A stretch of DNA of 64,000 nucleotides from Zopfochytrium polystomum. Lineage: Eukaryota > Chytridiomycota > Chytridiomycetes > Chytridiales > Chytridiaceae. Where the stretch lies: positions 1-64,000 of the forward strand of contig JAIVFJ010000121.1 in the NCBI GenBank assembly GCA_025765615.1, written 5' to 3'. The notes beneath the pieces were generated by a model that saw only the letters and a program-made list of their open reading frames with translations, was not told where the DNA came from and did not search any database. A program made the translations under genes and the position numbers. This document shows positions 10,745-21,931 of this stretch, one piece after another; position 1 is the first letter of the stretch; every line of letters begins with the position of its first letter.

Positions 10745-12029
10745 ATGCACGTCCTGCCTGTCCTCGCCGCCGTCCTCGTGTCCACCTTGCTCGCCAGCCT
10801 CTCCCCCACCGCCGTCGCCGCCGCACCCTGCGTCGTCACCAGCTTCCACGCCCTCAAGAAATGCCTCACCTCGACCAACATTGTCCTGCAAGGCCCCTTC
10901 ATCGTCCCCTCCAACCACAAGATCGACATGTCCAGCCTGAAGAAGGGCACGCACGTCACGGTCAAGGGGCTCATCAAGTTTGCGCACTCGACCAAGCTCA
11001 CAAAGTCGGACTACCTGTTCACTCTGGGGGGCGAGTCGATCATCTTTGACGGGAAGGAGGGGACGTTTCACGGCAACGGGCAGCAGTACTGGGATACGAA
11101 AGGGATGAACGGAGGAAACAAGAGTGAGTTGCGCTTCCTGGCTTGACTCGTTATCGGGGTGTTCCCACCTCTGACATCTCGTGGGGGGGACACGCAAATC
11201 TCTCTTGCGATGAACAGAACCAAAGTTCATCAAAGTCCGCACCACGGGCCAGTCTGTCATCAAGGGTCTCACCATCAAAAACTCGCCGGCCCACACTTTC
11301 AGCATCACGGGCTCGGACACCACCCTGAAGCGCATCACCATCGACAACAGCGACGGCGACAAGCAGAAGGGCGGCAAGGCGGTTGGCCACAACACGGACG
11401 GTTTCGGTGAGTTCGTCGTTCCTTTTGCGTCCCTTACTCCCACCCCCAATCCTCCAAATGACTCATCACCCCTCGTCCCCACTCCCACCGCTGCAGACGT
11501 CAGCGGCAAGCACATCACCATCAAAGACAGCACCATCAAAAACCAAGACGACTGCCTATCCGTCGCCAGCGGGCACCACATCTACTTCCTCAACAACACC
11601 TGCACGGGCGGCAACGGGATCTCGGTCGGCTCGATCGCCTCGCACAAGTCCGTCTCGCACATCCGCGTCGAAAACTGCACGGTGGCCGACTCCGACATCG
11701 GCATCCGCATCAAAACCATCGCGGAAGCCGAGGACGGGAAAGTCGAGGACGTGCATTTCAAGGACATTGTGCTGAAGGACATTCGGAAGCGCGGGGTGTC
11801 GATCCGGCAGGATTACTTGAACGCCGGGCCGACGATGACGCCGACGGACGGGATCCCGATCTCGAATGTGAGGCTGACGAACGTGCAGGGGACGATGGCG
11901 AAGGGCGCGAAGCACAGCACGTTTGTGTTGTGCGCTGCTTGCGATGGGTTCAAGTTTACAAACGTGAAGATTACGGGGGCGACGCCGAGCTGCACAGGCG
12001 TGGAAAAGACGTTGGTGGGTTGCACGTAA
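10745..12029 (+). CDS. GH28 polygalacturonase (copy 2), 366 aa
   Basis: Exons 10745-11123, 11218-11406 and 11497-12029 sum to 1101 nt with the same intron positions and phases as copy 1. The start is the ATG of MHVLPVLAAVLVSTLLAS, a good signal peptide; the frame is open further upstream but without ATG. NTDGFD, NQDDC, RIK and QDY are intact, while the catalytic-site histidine motif GHG reads GNG. Family knowledge says the two Asp of NQDD and the Asp of NTD carry out hydrolysis and the His assists, so reduced activity is possible. A run of T lies right after the stop. Confidence 0.9.
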
Positions 12030-12764
12030 ATCTTTTTTTTTTTTTTTTGAGGAAAATGATGTGAGGTTGTAGTGTCGTCGCTGGTTTCTGCCTTTTTCCT
12101 GGTGTGAAAGGCATTGTTGGAGTTTCGTTCTCTTTTTTCATGATTGCAACCAATACAGTATGTACCAGCTTTTATCTGCAAGTGCATTCCAGTCGCAGCT
12201 TGTTGCGAGCGCATCTGTGAGCCCCAGTGGAGATTTTTGCGGGTGAAGAAGTTTGACCAATCTCTCGCTATTTTTCACAACATGAGACGCCTCCGCATAC
12301 ACTGACCGGATAGAAACAGGGATACTTTGGTGAGGCGGCTCAAGCCCTATTGAAACGCTTCCCCATGTACTATGAGTTGTGATAGTAAATGCCCTCGTGC
12401 CGAAGTCTCCGATCGCGTACCACGAAAAGGACGGAATTCTCTCCCTTTTTTCCATTCCATGCGCAGCGGGAAGGACCAGCAGATTTAGCCATAAATGATT
12501 GCAACCAGATCCAAACAACAGCCTGTTCCCGTTGCGGACGGCCGGAAGCGTTCCTGGTGGCACCATTGGCATCCTCACTATGCGGCCTTAAGGCGGTGCC
12601 AAGAAGACTGCCATATCGGGAACCGACGGAAAAAGAACCATTGCCGGGCTGAGCAGACGCTTCTTCTCTCGCTTGAGAGTTTGCATATCGTGCATAACAG
12701 TGTAAAAACGAAAGGGCAAAAAAGGGAAAAAGTCCTGCGCCTAATTTTTTCACACAAACAAACA
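12030..12764. other. Spacer between GH28 copies 2 and 3
   Basis: Contains a run of T at the end of copy 2 and the shared element CGGGCTGAGCAGACGC at 12645-12660. No gene is recognised. Confidence 0.6.
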
Positions 12765-14023
12765 ATGCACCCAGCCCTCCCGCTCGCGCCACTCCTGCTT
12801 AACCTCCTCGTCTCGGCCGGACTCTCGGCAGCCGCGCCCGCGCCCGCCGCCGCCGGCGCCAAAGACCACTGCGTCGTCACGAGCTACGACGGCCTCAGCG
12901 CCTGCCTGTCCTCCACCGACATAGTCCTTCAAGGCCCCTTTATCGTCCCTGCCAACAAAAAGCTCGACATGTCCAAACTCAGAAAGGGCACGCACGTCGC
13001 GGTCAACGGGCTGATCAAGTGGGCGCACTCGGACAAACTGAAGAAGACGGACTTTCTGTTCACGCTGGGCGGCGAGGGGATTACGTTTGACGGGTCGAAC
13101 GGAACGTTTCACGGGAATGGGCATCAGTATTGGGACACCAAGGGAACGAACGGCGTTAACGATAGTTGAGTTGTCCAGATGAATAGTTGCTGCACGGAGT
13201 ACTGAGCTGAACCTCCATCGCGCAGAGCCCAAATTCTTCAAGGTTCTTACGACGGCCCACTCGATTATCAAGGGCATCACCATTTCAGCATCACCGGCTC
13301 GCACACCACTCTGAGGCGCATCACCATCGACAGCAGCGCGGGTGACAAAAAGAAAGACGGCAAGGCGGTTGGCCACAACACTGACGGCTTCGTGTAAGTC
13401 CCTCTTGCTCTCTTTCCCGCCTCTTCGCCTGCCTCATCCGCTCATTCACTTCCACCCCTCCAACCCCCCGTAGAGTTGAGCGGCAGCCACATCACCATCC
13501 GCGACAGCACGGTCAAGAACCAAGACGACTGTCTGGCAATCAACTCCGGCAGCCACATCGCCTTCCTGAACAACACCTGCCTCGGCGGTCACGGCATCTC
13601 CCTCGGTTCCGTGGCCTCCCACAAAACCGTCTCCCACGTCCGGGTCGAAAACTGCACGGTCGCCGACTCTGAAAACGGGATCCGGATCAAAACAATCTCC
13701 GGCGCCACGGACGGCAAGGTTCTTGACGTGCTCTTCAAGGACGTGACGTTAAGGCGGATCGGGCGGCACGGGATTGTGATCCGGCAGGATTACTTGAACG
13801 GCGGGCCGACGGGGACGCCGACCGCGGGGGTTCCGATCTCGGATGTGAGGGTGGTGAACGTGCACGGGACGATGGCGAAGGGGGCGAAGCATGCACGTTT
13901 GTGCTGTGCGCGGCGTGCGAGGGGTTCAAGTTTTCAAAGATTAAGGTCACAGGAGCGAAGCCGAGCTGCACGGGGGTTAAGAAGGACTTGGAGGGGTGTG
14001 TGCAGGCAGCCGCTGCGGCTTGA
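12765..14023 (+). pseudogene. GH28 polygalacturonase pseudogene (copy 3)
   Basis: The signal peptide MHPALPLAPLLLNLLVSA and exon 1 (12765-13164) are intact. The active-site text NQDDC, GGHGISLGS, RIK and QDY is canonical, unlike copy 1. Lesions against copies 1 and 2 are: an inserted T in the first donor (GTTGAG instead of GTGAG); a 22-bp deletion in exon 2 near 13284 that shifts the frame; an altered second donor/acceptor around 13393 and 13473 that breaks phase; and a one-base deletion near 13891 that shifts the last ~45 codons. The expected C-terminal residues (VKKDLEGC...) are still readable in another frame up to the stop at 14021-14023. It cannot encode a full protein as assembled. Confidence 0.85.
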
Positions 14024-14729
14024 GTAAGGGGGTATTGCTTTCATTTTTGTTTTCTTCCCCTGTGCCAATTGCGGTCCCGTTTTTTCACTCGTTGATTAAA
14101 TACAGCTCTGTTGTCGAAACTCTTCAAGTCCTTATGCTTAGGTTGCAAAAGGTTCAGAAATGCGATTTTCATCGAAATACGCCTCCCACAACTTCACCAG
14201 GCCACCCCAAAGTCGCCACAATGCGCCGGCGCTGAGCAATTAAATGTCTCTTTCCTTCGGTCGAAACAGCCGTCCATCAATCGGCGGGACTTGTACGATA
14301 CAAAGCGGCGGCTCGACGTCGCTGTGCCCATCGCCTGTTTGCAAAACTTGCGCAAGAGCTGGAGAGCCATCGCCGTTCAGTTGGAAAACGGAAGGTTCAG
14401 CGGAGAAGCGGACCAATGATCGGGCCGACGCTCTGCTGGGATTGCAGATTACGCTAATATAATCGTCCTCGGAGGATACGTGAGTGAGGCTGATGGCAAG
14501 TCTGCGATGGTAAAATGCATTGACGGCTGTTTCAAATAAAGTGGTTGTGAAATTCTTGTTTGAAAGTTTATAAGCAAATTCAGCAAGCCCTCAGCAGGGG
14601 TTCGTGCACGCACCCCTTTCTCTTCAAAAAAGTGCCTTCTCATCCAGGAAGTATCGTTGTTGGACAAGAGCAACGGCGAAAACACGGTGCTGCTCCCCGG
14701 ATCGTAGTGCTCAGCGGGCGGACAAACAT
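14024..14729. other. Intergenic, nothing recognised
   Basis: AT-richer than the flanking genes and with no convincing frame. It probably contains the 3' ends of the genes on either side. Confidence 0.5.
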
Positions 14730-15056
14730 CTAGTCCTCCATCTCCTCGTCGCTGGCTTCCGTGACAGCCTCGTCGCGACAGAAGCTGTCCTGGCCGGATC
14801 GCCGGCAGTAACCGTTTTCGCCGCCGAGTTCCGTGTTCCACTCTTCGTCGCCGACGCAGCGGCCCAACAAGCGCTTGCAGAGCCAATCGGACTCGACGAC
14901 TCTACTCCATAGGCGACAGACGGCGCGGAGACGGAGCAGCTGCGGGGATCGCGGCGACGTCAGCAGCTCGAAGATGCAGACGTCCGCGGGGAGCGAGCGG
15001 CGGGTGCGATCGGCGTCTCGGCGTCTCTGCTTTGTGGCGCAGCACGCGAAAGCGTT
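14730..15056 (-). CDS. F-box protein, C-terminal exon
   Basis: A minus-strand frame without an ATG runs from a TGA at 15059-15057 to a stop at 14732-14730. It reads ...RRSLPADVCIFELLTSPRSP then QLLRLRAVCRLWSRVVESDW, matching the F-box pattern (LP.d...eiL...l.rl..VC+.W..l..s), followed by an acidic tail ending SDEEMED. A plausible acceptor (GCCACAAAGCAG) precedes it near 15031, so the start is probably in an upstream exon that would overlap the divergent ankyrin gene at 15079. F-box proteins recruit substrates to SCF ubiquitin ligases; no substrate domain is visible here. Confidence 0.5.
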   Translation of the reverse strand, partial: NAFACCATKQRRRDADRTRRSLPADVCIFELLTSPRSPQLLRLRAVCRLWSRVVESDWLCKRLLGRCVGDEEWNTELGGENGYCRRSGQDSFCRDEAVTEASDEEMED

Positions 15057-15078
15057 TCAACGAAATTTGAAGATCGAA

Positions 15079-16097
15079 ATGTCGAGCAACCAACAAGCAT
15101 CGGTGATCGCGCCGTTAGCTCGGAGATCGACCCAGCCGCCCCTTCCGCTTCACGTGGTCGAGACGATCTGCAGCTACGTCAGACGGTCTTTGTGGGGCAG
15201 ACGTACGATCCACCGGCTGGCGACGCTATTTCGGCATGGAGCGATCGCCGCGGAAGTGCTCGTTCTCGTTGACCCACACAATGCACGACACACCCTTAAA
15301 CAGTTGAGACCGGGATGCCGTTTTCGTTGCCTTCTGTTTACAGAATATTTCTAATCGCCAGCTCTTTTTTCGAACAAAAAAATATCAAAAATAGCTTGGA
15401 CTGCTTCCCCTTTCTCCACCGTTACAACGTCGTCCCTGCGCAGTTCAGAAGTAGCTTCATTTCCGAGGCCTGCAGGTTAGGCGACGTCGATTCCCTTCGC
15501 TGGGCATTAGATTCAGGTTTGGCGTTGGGGGTGCACGTTCCAAATGCAATGGACATTGCTTCGCTCCACGGTCATGTGCCAGTTCTGGAATGGTGGCTGC
15601 ACAGCGGTCTTGACATCAGGTATTCTCTTACGATGGACCTTGCGAGCTCGAAAGGGCACTGTGACGTGCTTCAATGGTGGAAGGACAGCGGGCTGGAAAT
15701 CTCGTACACGAAAAATACGATGGACAAAACGAGTGAACTTGGGCACATTGCTGTTCTCCAGTGGTGGAAGGACAGCGGTCTACCTCTGAAATACACAGCA
15801 GACGCAATGGATTGGGCGAGCTACAGACAACGGTTCGATGTTCTTCAGTGGTGGCTGGACAGTGGACTGCGACTGGAGTTTACGCTGCGTTCAGTTCTCT
15901 ACGCCAGGAACAATCAGCACCGTGAGGTGCTTCAGTGGTGGAAAGAGGGCGACCTGCTCCGTTCTGCCGCAGTGAGAGAGGGACTGCGATCAAGGGCGTA
16001 CTTGCAATCGTGGAATATCTCTGAGACCGATGAAAAGTGGATTCGCCAGTTCAGTTCTTTAAAATCTCATAATTCGTCTTCATGTGTTCTTGGTTGA
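15079..16097 (+). CDS. Tryptophan-rich ankyrin protein with F-box-like N-terminus, two exons
   Basis: Exon 1 starts at the ATG of MSSNQQASVIAPLARR and carries the family's N-terminal motif (LPLHVVETICSYVRRSLWG...IHRLATLFRHGAIAAE). Exon 2 starts after TCCCTGCGCAG at 15443 and reads FRSSFISEACRLGDVDSLRW, then about six 33-residue ankyrin-like units ending in VLQWWKDSGL-type helices, to the stop at 16097. The donor is best placed at 15255/15256 (phase 0) but other GTs nearby are possible. It is shorter than the paralogues at 18390 and 45577. The role is unknown; ankyrin repeats bind proteins, and the N-terminus resembles an F-box, suggesting substrate recognition. Confidence 0.7.
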
Positions 16098-16179
16098 GTC
16101 GCAAAAAAAAAAAGAAAAAAAAATACACGCTCTGGTTGCCGCTCACATAAAGTGGCGAGCCCGTACTTCCTTTCCGACC

Positions 16180-17122
16180 TCAAAACCTCTCAGCAAACGG
16201 TCGCAAGTCCATCTCTTGGGTCTATTGAAAACACACATGAGCTTGCTGTCCACACAGACAAAACAGGACAGGAAGAGCAAAACAGGCTTAATCCAACTCA
16301 CCCACGCCGACCTATCCTGCTCCGCCGCATACACATACGCGCGCGCGACAGACTCTGGTTCGATCCGCGAGTGCTCGACCGTCGCGGGCCCGAGAAACCT
16401 GTCGACTTTCTCCCCCGCGACAAGCCCTTCCATGACGGCGTGCACGACGTGGACGCCGCGCGGGCCAAACTCGCGGGCGAGGGACTGGGAGAGTGCGCGG
16501 ATCGCAAACTTTTGGGCGGAGAAGGTGGAGAACTCTGCGGCGCCTCGGAGGGCGGCGGTCGCGCCGGTGAAGATGAGGGTTGGCGACGGGGTCCCGGGGG
16601 TGTAAGGGAGGGGCTGGCCGGCGGGGGCTGCGGCGAGGATCCTGGAGAGGACGAGCTGCGAGAAGGTGAAGGCGCCTCCGGCGATGTTCTGTTTGTGGTG
16701 TGTTGGACGCACAAGTATCAGTTTGATACAACAGAACAAGAAGAGCGCCATCGCCAAGAAGGACTCGTTACCACAGATTCATCCCACTGCGCGCGCGTCG
16801 TCTCGAGGAACGGCGCACGCGTGAAGTTGGACGCATTGAAGACCGCCACCTGCAGACGATGCTCAGGGAAGGCGGCGGCGATGGCTTCGAAGGCAGAGCG
16901 GATCGACGCATCGGAGGTGATGTCGCATGCAAAGGGGCGAGCGGCGGAGCGGGTTGCGGCGGCGATGGAAGCGGCGAGCGGGGCGACGGCGTCAACGTTG
17001 CGGGCCAGGAGGGCGACGGCGTGGCCGCGGGCGGCGAACGCGCGGGCAACGGCGGCGCCGATGCCGGGGCCGACGCCGGCGACGACGGCGAGGGTTTGCT
17101 GGGTGGCGGAGGCGGTGGTCAT
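16180..17122 (-). CDS. Short-chain dehydrogenase/reductase-like protein, 259 aa
   Basis: Exons 17122-16772, 16688-16302 and 16221-16180 sum to 780 nt, all phase 0. The Rossmann nucleotide site is GVGPGIGAAVARAFAARG near residue 15, followed by NAS near residue 100 and the C-terminal WTQEMDLRPFAERF. The usual YxxxK catalytic motif is FSAQK, with Phe for Tyr, as in a known subgroup of SDRs with sequences like FA..KFALRAL; classical alcohol/ketone redox chemistry is therefore doubtful. The last exon encodes only 13 residues. Substrate unknown. It sits between two ankyrin loci with no evident functional link. Confidence 0.85.
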
Positions 17123-17514
17123 TCGTGTCACGAGCGCAGCAAACAACAATACGACCTGTGGTGGATTGCGGACCCTTCCTCGTCAACCGTCTGACAAATC
17201 CACTGTGACGCGCTAACGAAAGTCGCCATCCGGCGCGCCGAGCTGCGGAGCCGTCCCCCTCCAGCAAAACCAAGTCCCCACGTCCCTCGGCCGCCGTGAT
17301 TGCCACCGCTACGGGAACTGTGCACGCTCCGACTCGCACGCTTCGACTACTTCCACTGTCACTGCAAGTCGCAGCCGGCCCGAGCAAGTCCACTGCTATC
17401 GCATCCTTCCACAGGAACGATGGATCCTCCAGCTGCGAGTCTGTTAACTCTTTTCTTATGTGTGTACGGAATGGGGACTCGGATTAGTTTCTGTTACTTG
17501 TATGGCCAATTCTC

Positions 17515-18195
17515 ATGGGCGAAGCCAGCAACAATGGACACATTGACGTGCTACAGTGGTGGGAGGACACCGAAATCGTCCTTGACAGAGTCTACTCACG
17601 AATGGCAGTGACGGATGCTTCTGAAAATGGGCATCTTGACGTTCTCCAGTGGTGGAGGGACAGTGGACTGACCTTGCATTCAGTGAATTTGGCGATGAAG
17701 ACGATTCCGTACCTATCAATGCAGCGTCTCGAGCTGGGCAGGTTCATGTCCTTGAGTTGTGGAAAGAGAGTGCTTCGGTCCCTGAGTTCACGGACCAAGC
17801 TGTGGATGAATTTTGGACGAATTTGACGTTCACAGAGTGGCCGATCGACGTAGCCAGCAGAAATTGCCACATTGCAGCTCCCGAATGTGGAAATACAGTG
17901 GCTTGGAGCTGTAATACTCCAGCGATGCGATGGATATTGCCGCTGAAACTTGGTTGGATGAAGCTTGCCGATTGCTAACAATTTTTGGCTGCCTCCCCTG
18001 GTGGAAAGCAAGTGGACTCGAGCTGAAATCCTCTGAAGACGCTTTTACGAGCTCGGACCTGGAAGTTTTGCAGTTTTGAAAGCAAATGATCTGCGTCCAA
18101 AGACTGCCTTTCAGATCCCTGCAAGGTTCTACAATGATCTTCAGCTGCATGATCGTCGGAAGTTACTGGAGGATTGTATTTCGGAGATATTCTAG
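17515..18195 (+). pseudogene. Ankyrin-family relic
   Basis: Family text appears in broken frames: ASNNGHIDVLQWWEDTEIVL, ENGHLDVLQWWRDSGLTL, then shifted pieces, WWKASGLELKSSEDAFTSSD, and a family C-terminus RPKTAFQIPARFYNDLQLHD...ISEIF ending at 18195. Several frameshifts and a stop after LEVLQF show decay. The intact paralogue starts 195 bp downstream, so this is a tandem copy. Confidence 0.8.
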
Positions 18196-18389
18196 TGTTC
18201 GCGTGTGTCAACAGTCGCTGGTCAATATTTAGCCACTTAATAAACAATTTTGCCAGAGAAACTGAGTTTATTTGGAGCAAATGTTGCGCCTTGTCACAAA
18301 CATCGTATTCGGTCTGCCTGGACGGCGCAGACATAGTTGGAGGGACAGATTTTGTGTCTCCTCCACCACGTTTGATCGATCTCCCAACC

Positions 18390-20069
18390 ATGCAAGCCAG
18401 CCTCCCAGCCCACGCCGTCGAGATCGTCTGCCGCTATCTGCCCGCCAAGGAAGCGATCCACCTCTCGACGCTGTTTCGACTACGCCAGGTGCAAGCCCGT
18501 TCCTATCTCAAGCTCTTTCCACGTCCATTCGCAGAGGCCAGCGAACGTGGGCCCGTCGATCTGCTGGACTTGTTGCTGCAGCACAACTGTGCACCAATTT
18601 CGGACGTATGGGAGGCGCTATCCCGTGCGAGCGGTCGTGGACACGTTACAGTCCTCCAGTGGTGGAAGGAAAGCGGCGTGGACCTGTCGATCGTGACGTT
18701 TGACGACGAGAATGGGGAGAACTGCAATCTTCCCATGGACGCAGCCAGCGAAAACGGACACGTTCAAGTGCTGCAGTGGTGGAAGGACAGTGGAATCGAG
18801 CTCGACAGGTTCTACTCCGGCCTGGCATTGGAGCTGGCTTCCGCAGAAGGACATATTTGCGTTCTGCACTGGTGGAGAGACAGCGGGCTCGACTTGTTAA
18901 AGCCTGTTCCTGTTGACGCGTTCGACATCGACGAAGAGGAGTTGCTTCCCCTCGACAGCGCGTCCCGCGGGGGTTATGTGCCCGTCCTTCAGTGGTGGAA
19001 GGAGAGTGGTCTGGTTCCAGAGTATACGGACAAAGCCATGGACGGCGCGAGTATGAATGGCCATGTTGCAGTGTTGCAATGGTGGAAGGAGAGCCGATAC
19101 CAACTGAAATTCACGAAGAGGGCAATTAATCAAGCCAGCAAAAAGGGCCATGCTGCAGTTTTGGAATGGTGGAAAGCCAGCAGCCTGGAGCTCAAATACT
19201 CCAACAATGCTATTGACGGTGCAGCTGCAGCTGGCTTTTTGGAAGTCTTGAGTTGGTGGAAAAACAGTGGACTCGAGTTGAAGTATTGCGATGCGATGGA
19301 CCTTGCAAGTGAGAATGGACATGTCAAAGTCCTGGAGTGGTGGTTGCTGAATGGTTTGAAGCCCATATACAGCGCAGACGCAGTGGATGGCGCAAGCGCA
19401 GAAGGTCATGTTTCAGTCCTCCAATGGTGGGATGCAAGCCCCTTTGAGTTGAAATACTCTGCCGTAGCAATGGACTCCGCAAGCTTCTTCTGTCGCTTGC
19501 AAGTTTTGGACTGGTGGAAAAATAGCAGACACAGTCTCCGGTACACCAACCGTGCCCTTGATGGCGCATACATGGAATGCCATGTACCTGTCCTGGCGTG
19601 GTGGCGAGCAAGTGGCCTGAAGCTGGAGTTCACAAAAAACGCTGTTGATTCTGCAAGCAAAACAGGCAACTTAGCGATTCTTCAGTGGTGGGGCAAGAGC
19701 AGACTGGCACTGAAGTATACATCTGCGGCAATGGATGGTGCTTCAGTTGCAGGCTACACTGATGTACTGCAATGGTGGAAGGATAGCCGCTTCCCGCTGG
19801 AATATTCTGCCAGAGCATTGGATGACGCTTGCAAGCCTAGCAATTTGCAAACCGTCTTCAAAACTATCCTGTGGTGGAAAGCAAGTGGACTCGAGCTTAA
19901 ATATTCTCAAAATGCGTTTACAAACGCGAACCTGGAGGTTTTGCAGTTCATGAAAGCAAATGGTCTGAATCCAAAGACTGCCTTTCGGCTTCCCGCAAAG
20001 TTCTACAATCAGCCTGAGTTGCATGATCAACGGAAGTTTCTGGAGGATTGGATCGCGGAAATATTCTAA
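18390..20069 (+). CDS. Tryptophan-rich ankyrin protein with F-box-like N-terminus, 559 aa, single exon
   Basis: The start is the ATG of MQASLPAHAVEIVCRYLPAK; the frame is open upstream, but only this start aligns with the paralogue at 45577. Residues 1-50 are F-box-like (LPAHAVEIVCRYL..IHLSTLFRL). From about residue 55 there are some 14 units of 32-34 residues of the form AMDGASMNGHVAVLQWWKES, a diverged ankyrin repeat with a conserved QWW or EWW on the second helix. The C-terminal cap reads MKANGLNPKTAFRLPAKFYN and ends DWIAEIF. There is no signal peptide or membrane segment. I infer a cytosolic adaptor; the ligand is unknown. It is the best-preserved plus-strand member. Confidence 0.9.
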   Translation: MQASLPAHAVEIVCRYLPAKEAIHLSTLFRLRQVQARSYLKLFPRPFAEASERGPVDLLDLLLQHNCAPISDVWEALSRASGRGHVTVLQWWKESGVDLSIVTFDDENGENCNLPMDAASENGHVQVLQWWKDSGIELDRFYSGLALELASAEGHICVLHWWRDSGLDLLKPVPVDAFDIDEEELLPLDSASRGGYVPVLQWWKESGLVPEYTDKAMDGASMNGHVAVLQWWKESRYQLKFTKRAINQASKKGHAAVLEWWKASSLELKYSNNAIDGAAAAGFLEVLSWWKNSGLELKYCDAMDLASENGHVKVLEWWLLNGLKPIYSADAVDGASAEGHVSVLQWWDASPFELKYSAVAMDSASFFCRLQVLDWWKNSRHSLRYTNRALDGAYMECHVPVLAWWRASGLKLEFTKNAVDSASKTGNLAILQWWGKSRLALKYTSAAMDGASVAGYTDVLQWWKDSRFPLEYSARALDDACKPSNLQTVFKTILWWKASGLELKYSQNAFTNANLEVLQFMKANGLNPKTAFRLPAKFYNQPELHDQRKFLEDWIAEIF

Positions 20070-21065
20070 CCTTGGCGTGTGTTCAACGGTTGCTGTCCCC
20101 AATTTCGCTTTTACAATAAAGAATCAGGGTTAGGGGCCGGCCCACCATTAGCGGTAGCATCACGAGCGCACGAGCGCAACACCACCAGCCAACGAAAGAA
20201 ACCGGAGGATCGATCGAAAAGAGAAGGCAGTTTCAAAGACGTCCCACCGAAGCCTCTTCACTAAAAGAGTGTTCCAAACGTCCCGAGGAAGGGAAATTGC
20301 GGAAGAAAGGACTCTTGCCAGCAAGATAGTGCCGATGCAGGATCGTCTCCGCTTCTAGCGCCAACGTCCTTGGTCACAACTTCGAGCTGTTGTTGGCGCT
20401 GCTCGTACTCCGCTCCGCCCCTCAAGGAAGACTGGCTCTGCAAGCCGTAACTGCATTGGTGGCGAAGAGTGTAAATTGAACTGAAAGGCCGTGGGGATGT
20501 CAACTGCTGGGGATCCGGCCATGAGAGCTGCGCTCGCGACAAAGTCATTACGTAGTCAAGCCGCGATGTTTGGATTGTGGACAATTTGTGAAGGCGACGG
20601 AATGGTTGGAGACCCACGCTGACTGTTGCGTTGCGGCAAAATACCTTTGCAGACAGCGGCTGTTGCGGCATGACGGACGCGAGCGGCGACAAGATGATGA
20701 GGAACCATACTTTAATGGCCACAAACCCGGGGAGACGTTTAATATCTTTGCCGCGTGCCTGCCGCTTGAAAAGAGACAGCCCATTTCAATCTCCAGGTTG
20801 CGGGCAGGTTATTGGCAGATGGCGCGCGTCCCGGCCGACCCGTTACAGCTAGCCAAGGACATGCAAACGCGTCTTGGTATGCAGGGCTACGCCCTTTCCT
20901 TCCGTCTTGTCGCTCAGTTTTTCTTCCTGTTTCGTGCGATCACTAACCTCGTTTCTATTAAGTAACCGTCAGCCAGCTCGCCGTCGGATACTAAATACAT
21001 AATTGGAGCAATGCAATTTGCCCCCCCTCCTGTCGGTGGGACTGGTCAAAGATCGCAGCGAAAGG
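20070..21065. other. Intergenic, nothing firmly recognised
   Basis: Frames of 130-150 codons exist here on both strands but lack ATG starts or conserved motifs. I see nothing I can name. Confidence 0.5.
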
Positions 21066-21926
21066 AGATCGGCACGATGCGACTCAACTTCCGTGAAGTG
21101 CTGAAATACCCCAGCAATGCGATGGACAGTGTCGCTGGAGCTGGTCATTTGGAAGTTTTGCTTTGGTGGAAAAGCCGTGGACTGGAGTTGAAGTTCACTC
21201 ATTCCCTGGATTATGCAGGCAAGAATGGATCGATTCTGGATGCTGAACGGTTGTGAGCGCATTTACAGTGAAGAGACAATGGATTACGCAAGCAGTCGAG
21301 GGTCATGTTTCAGTTCTCCAATGGCGGGAGGCAAGTTGCTTGGATTTGAAATATTCAGCCAGATGTTTGGATGTTGCGAGCAATTACAGTCGGACAGAAG
21401 TTTTGGATTGGTGGAAAAACAGTTGGCACAGTCTCTTGCACACCAATGATGCAATTGATGGCCATCTTTGATGGGTAATATAGCCGTTCTGGAGTGGTGG
21501 CAAGCAAGTAGTTTGAAGCTGGAGTAGCTGTCAATTCTGCAAGCAAAGCAGGAACTTGACGATTCTTCAGTGGTGGGGCAGAAACGGACTGAAACTAAAA
21601 TACACATCCGCAGAAATGGATGATGCTTTAGTTGCCGGCCATACAGATAAACTTCAATGGTGGAAAAATAGCAGCCTTGTGCTGAAATATTCCGCCCAAG
21701 CCTTGGACTATGGTTGCGCTTTGCGGACCATCGTTCAAATCCTTCCATGGTGCAATCAGACTCGAGCTGATATATTCTCAAAAGGCGTTTACGAACACGG
21801 ACCTTAGTGTTCTGCAAATTTTGAAAGCCAGTGGTCTGCACCCAAAGACTGTCTTTCAGATTCCGGCAAGGTTCTACAATCAACCTTGGTTGCATGATCG
21901 ACGAAAGTTTTTGGAGGATCGCGAAG
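21066..21926 (+). pseudogene. Ankyrin-family relic, interrupted at its 3' end by a retrotransposon
   Basis: Family units are readable with several frameshifts: SNAMDSVAGAGHLEVLLWWK, LKYTSAEMDDALVAGHTDKL, QWWKNSSLVLKYSAQALDYG, and the cap SGLHPKTVFQIPARFYNQPW followed by LHDRRKFLED. The LTR element inserts right after the last recognisable codons. The N-terminal F-box-like part is missing. Confidence 0.8.
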
Positions 21927-21931
21927 ATAGT
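21927..21931. repeat. Left target-site duplication ATAGT
   Basis: ATAGT directly precedes the left LTR and is repeated at 27147-27151 directly after the right LTR, as expected for integrase-mediated insertion. Confidence 0.95.

Noticed and set aside
10274..11581. 435-codon minus-strand frame across GH28 copy 2
   Set aside because: Shadow of the GC-rich GH28 exons; no homology, and it crosses verified introns.
20261..20722. 153-codon minus frame with a hydrophobic start, and a 131-codon plus frame nearby
   Set aside because: The frames begin at GTG and TTG, not ATG, with no splice support or recognisable motif.
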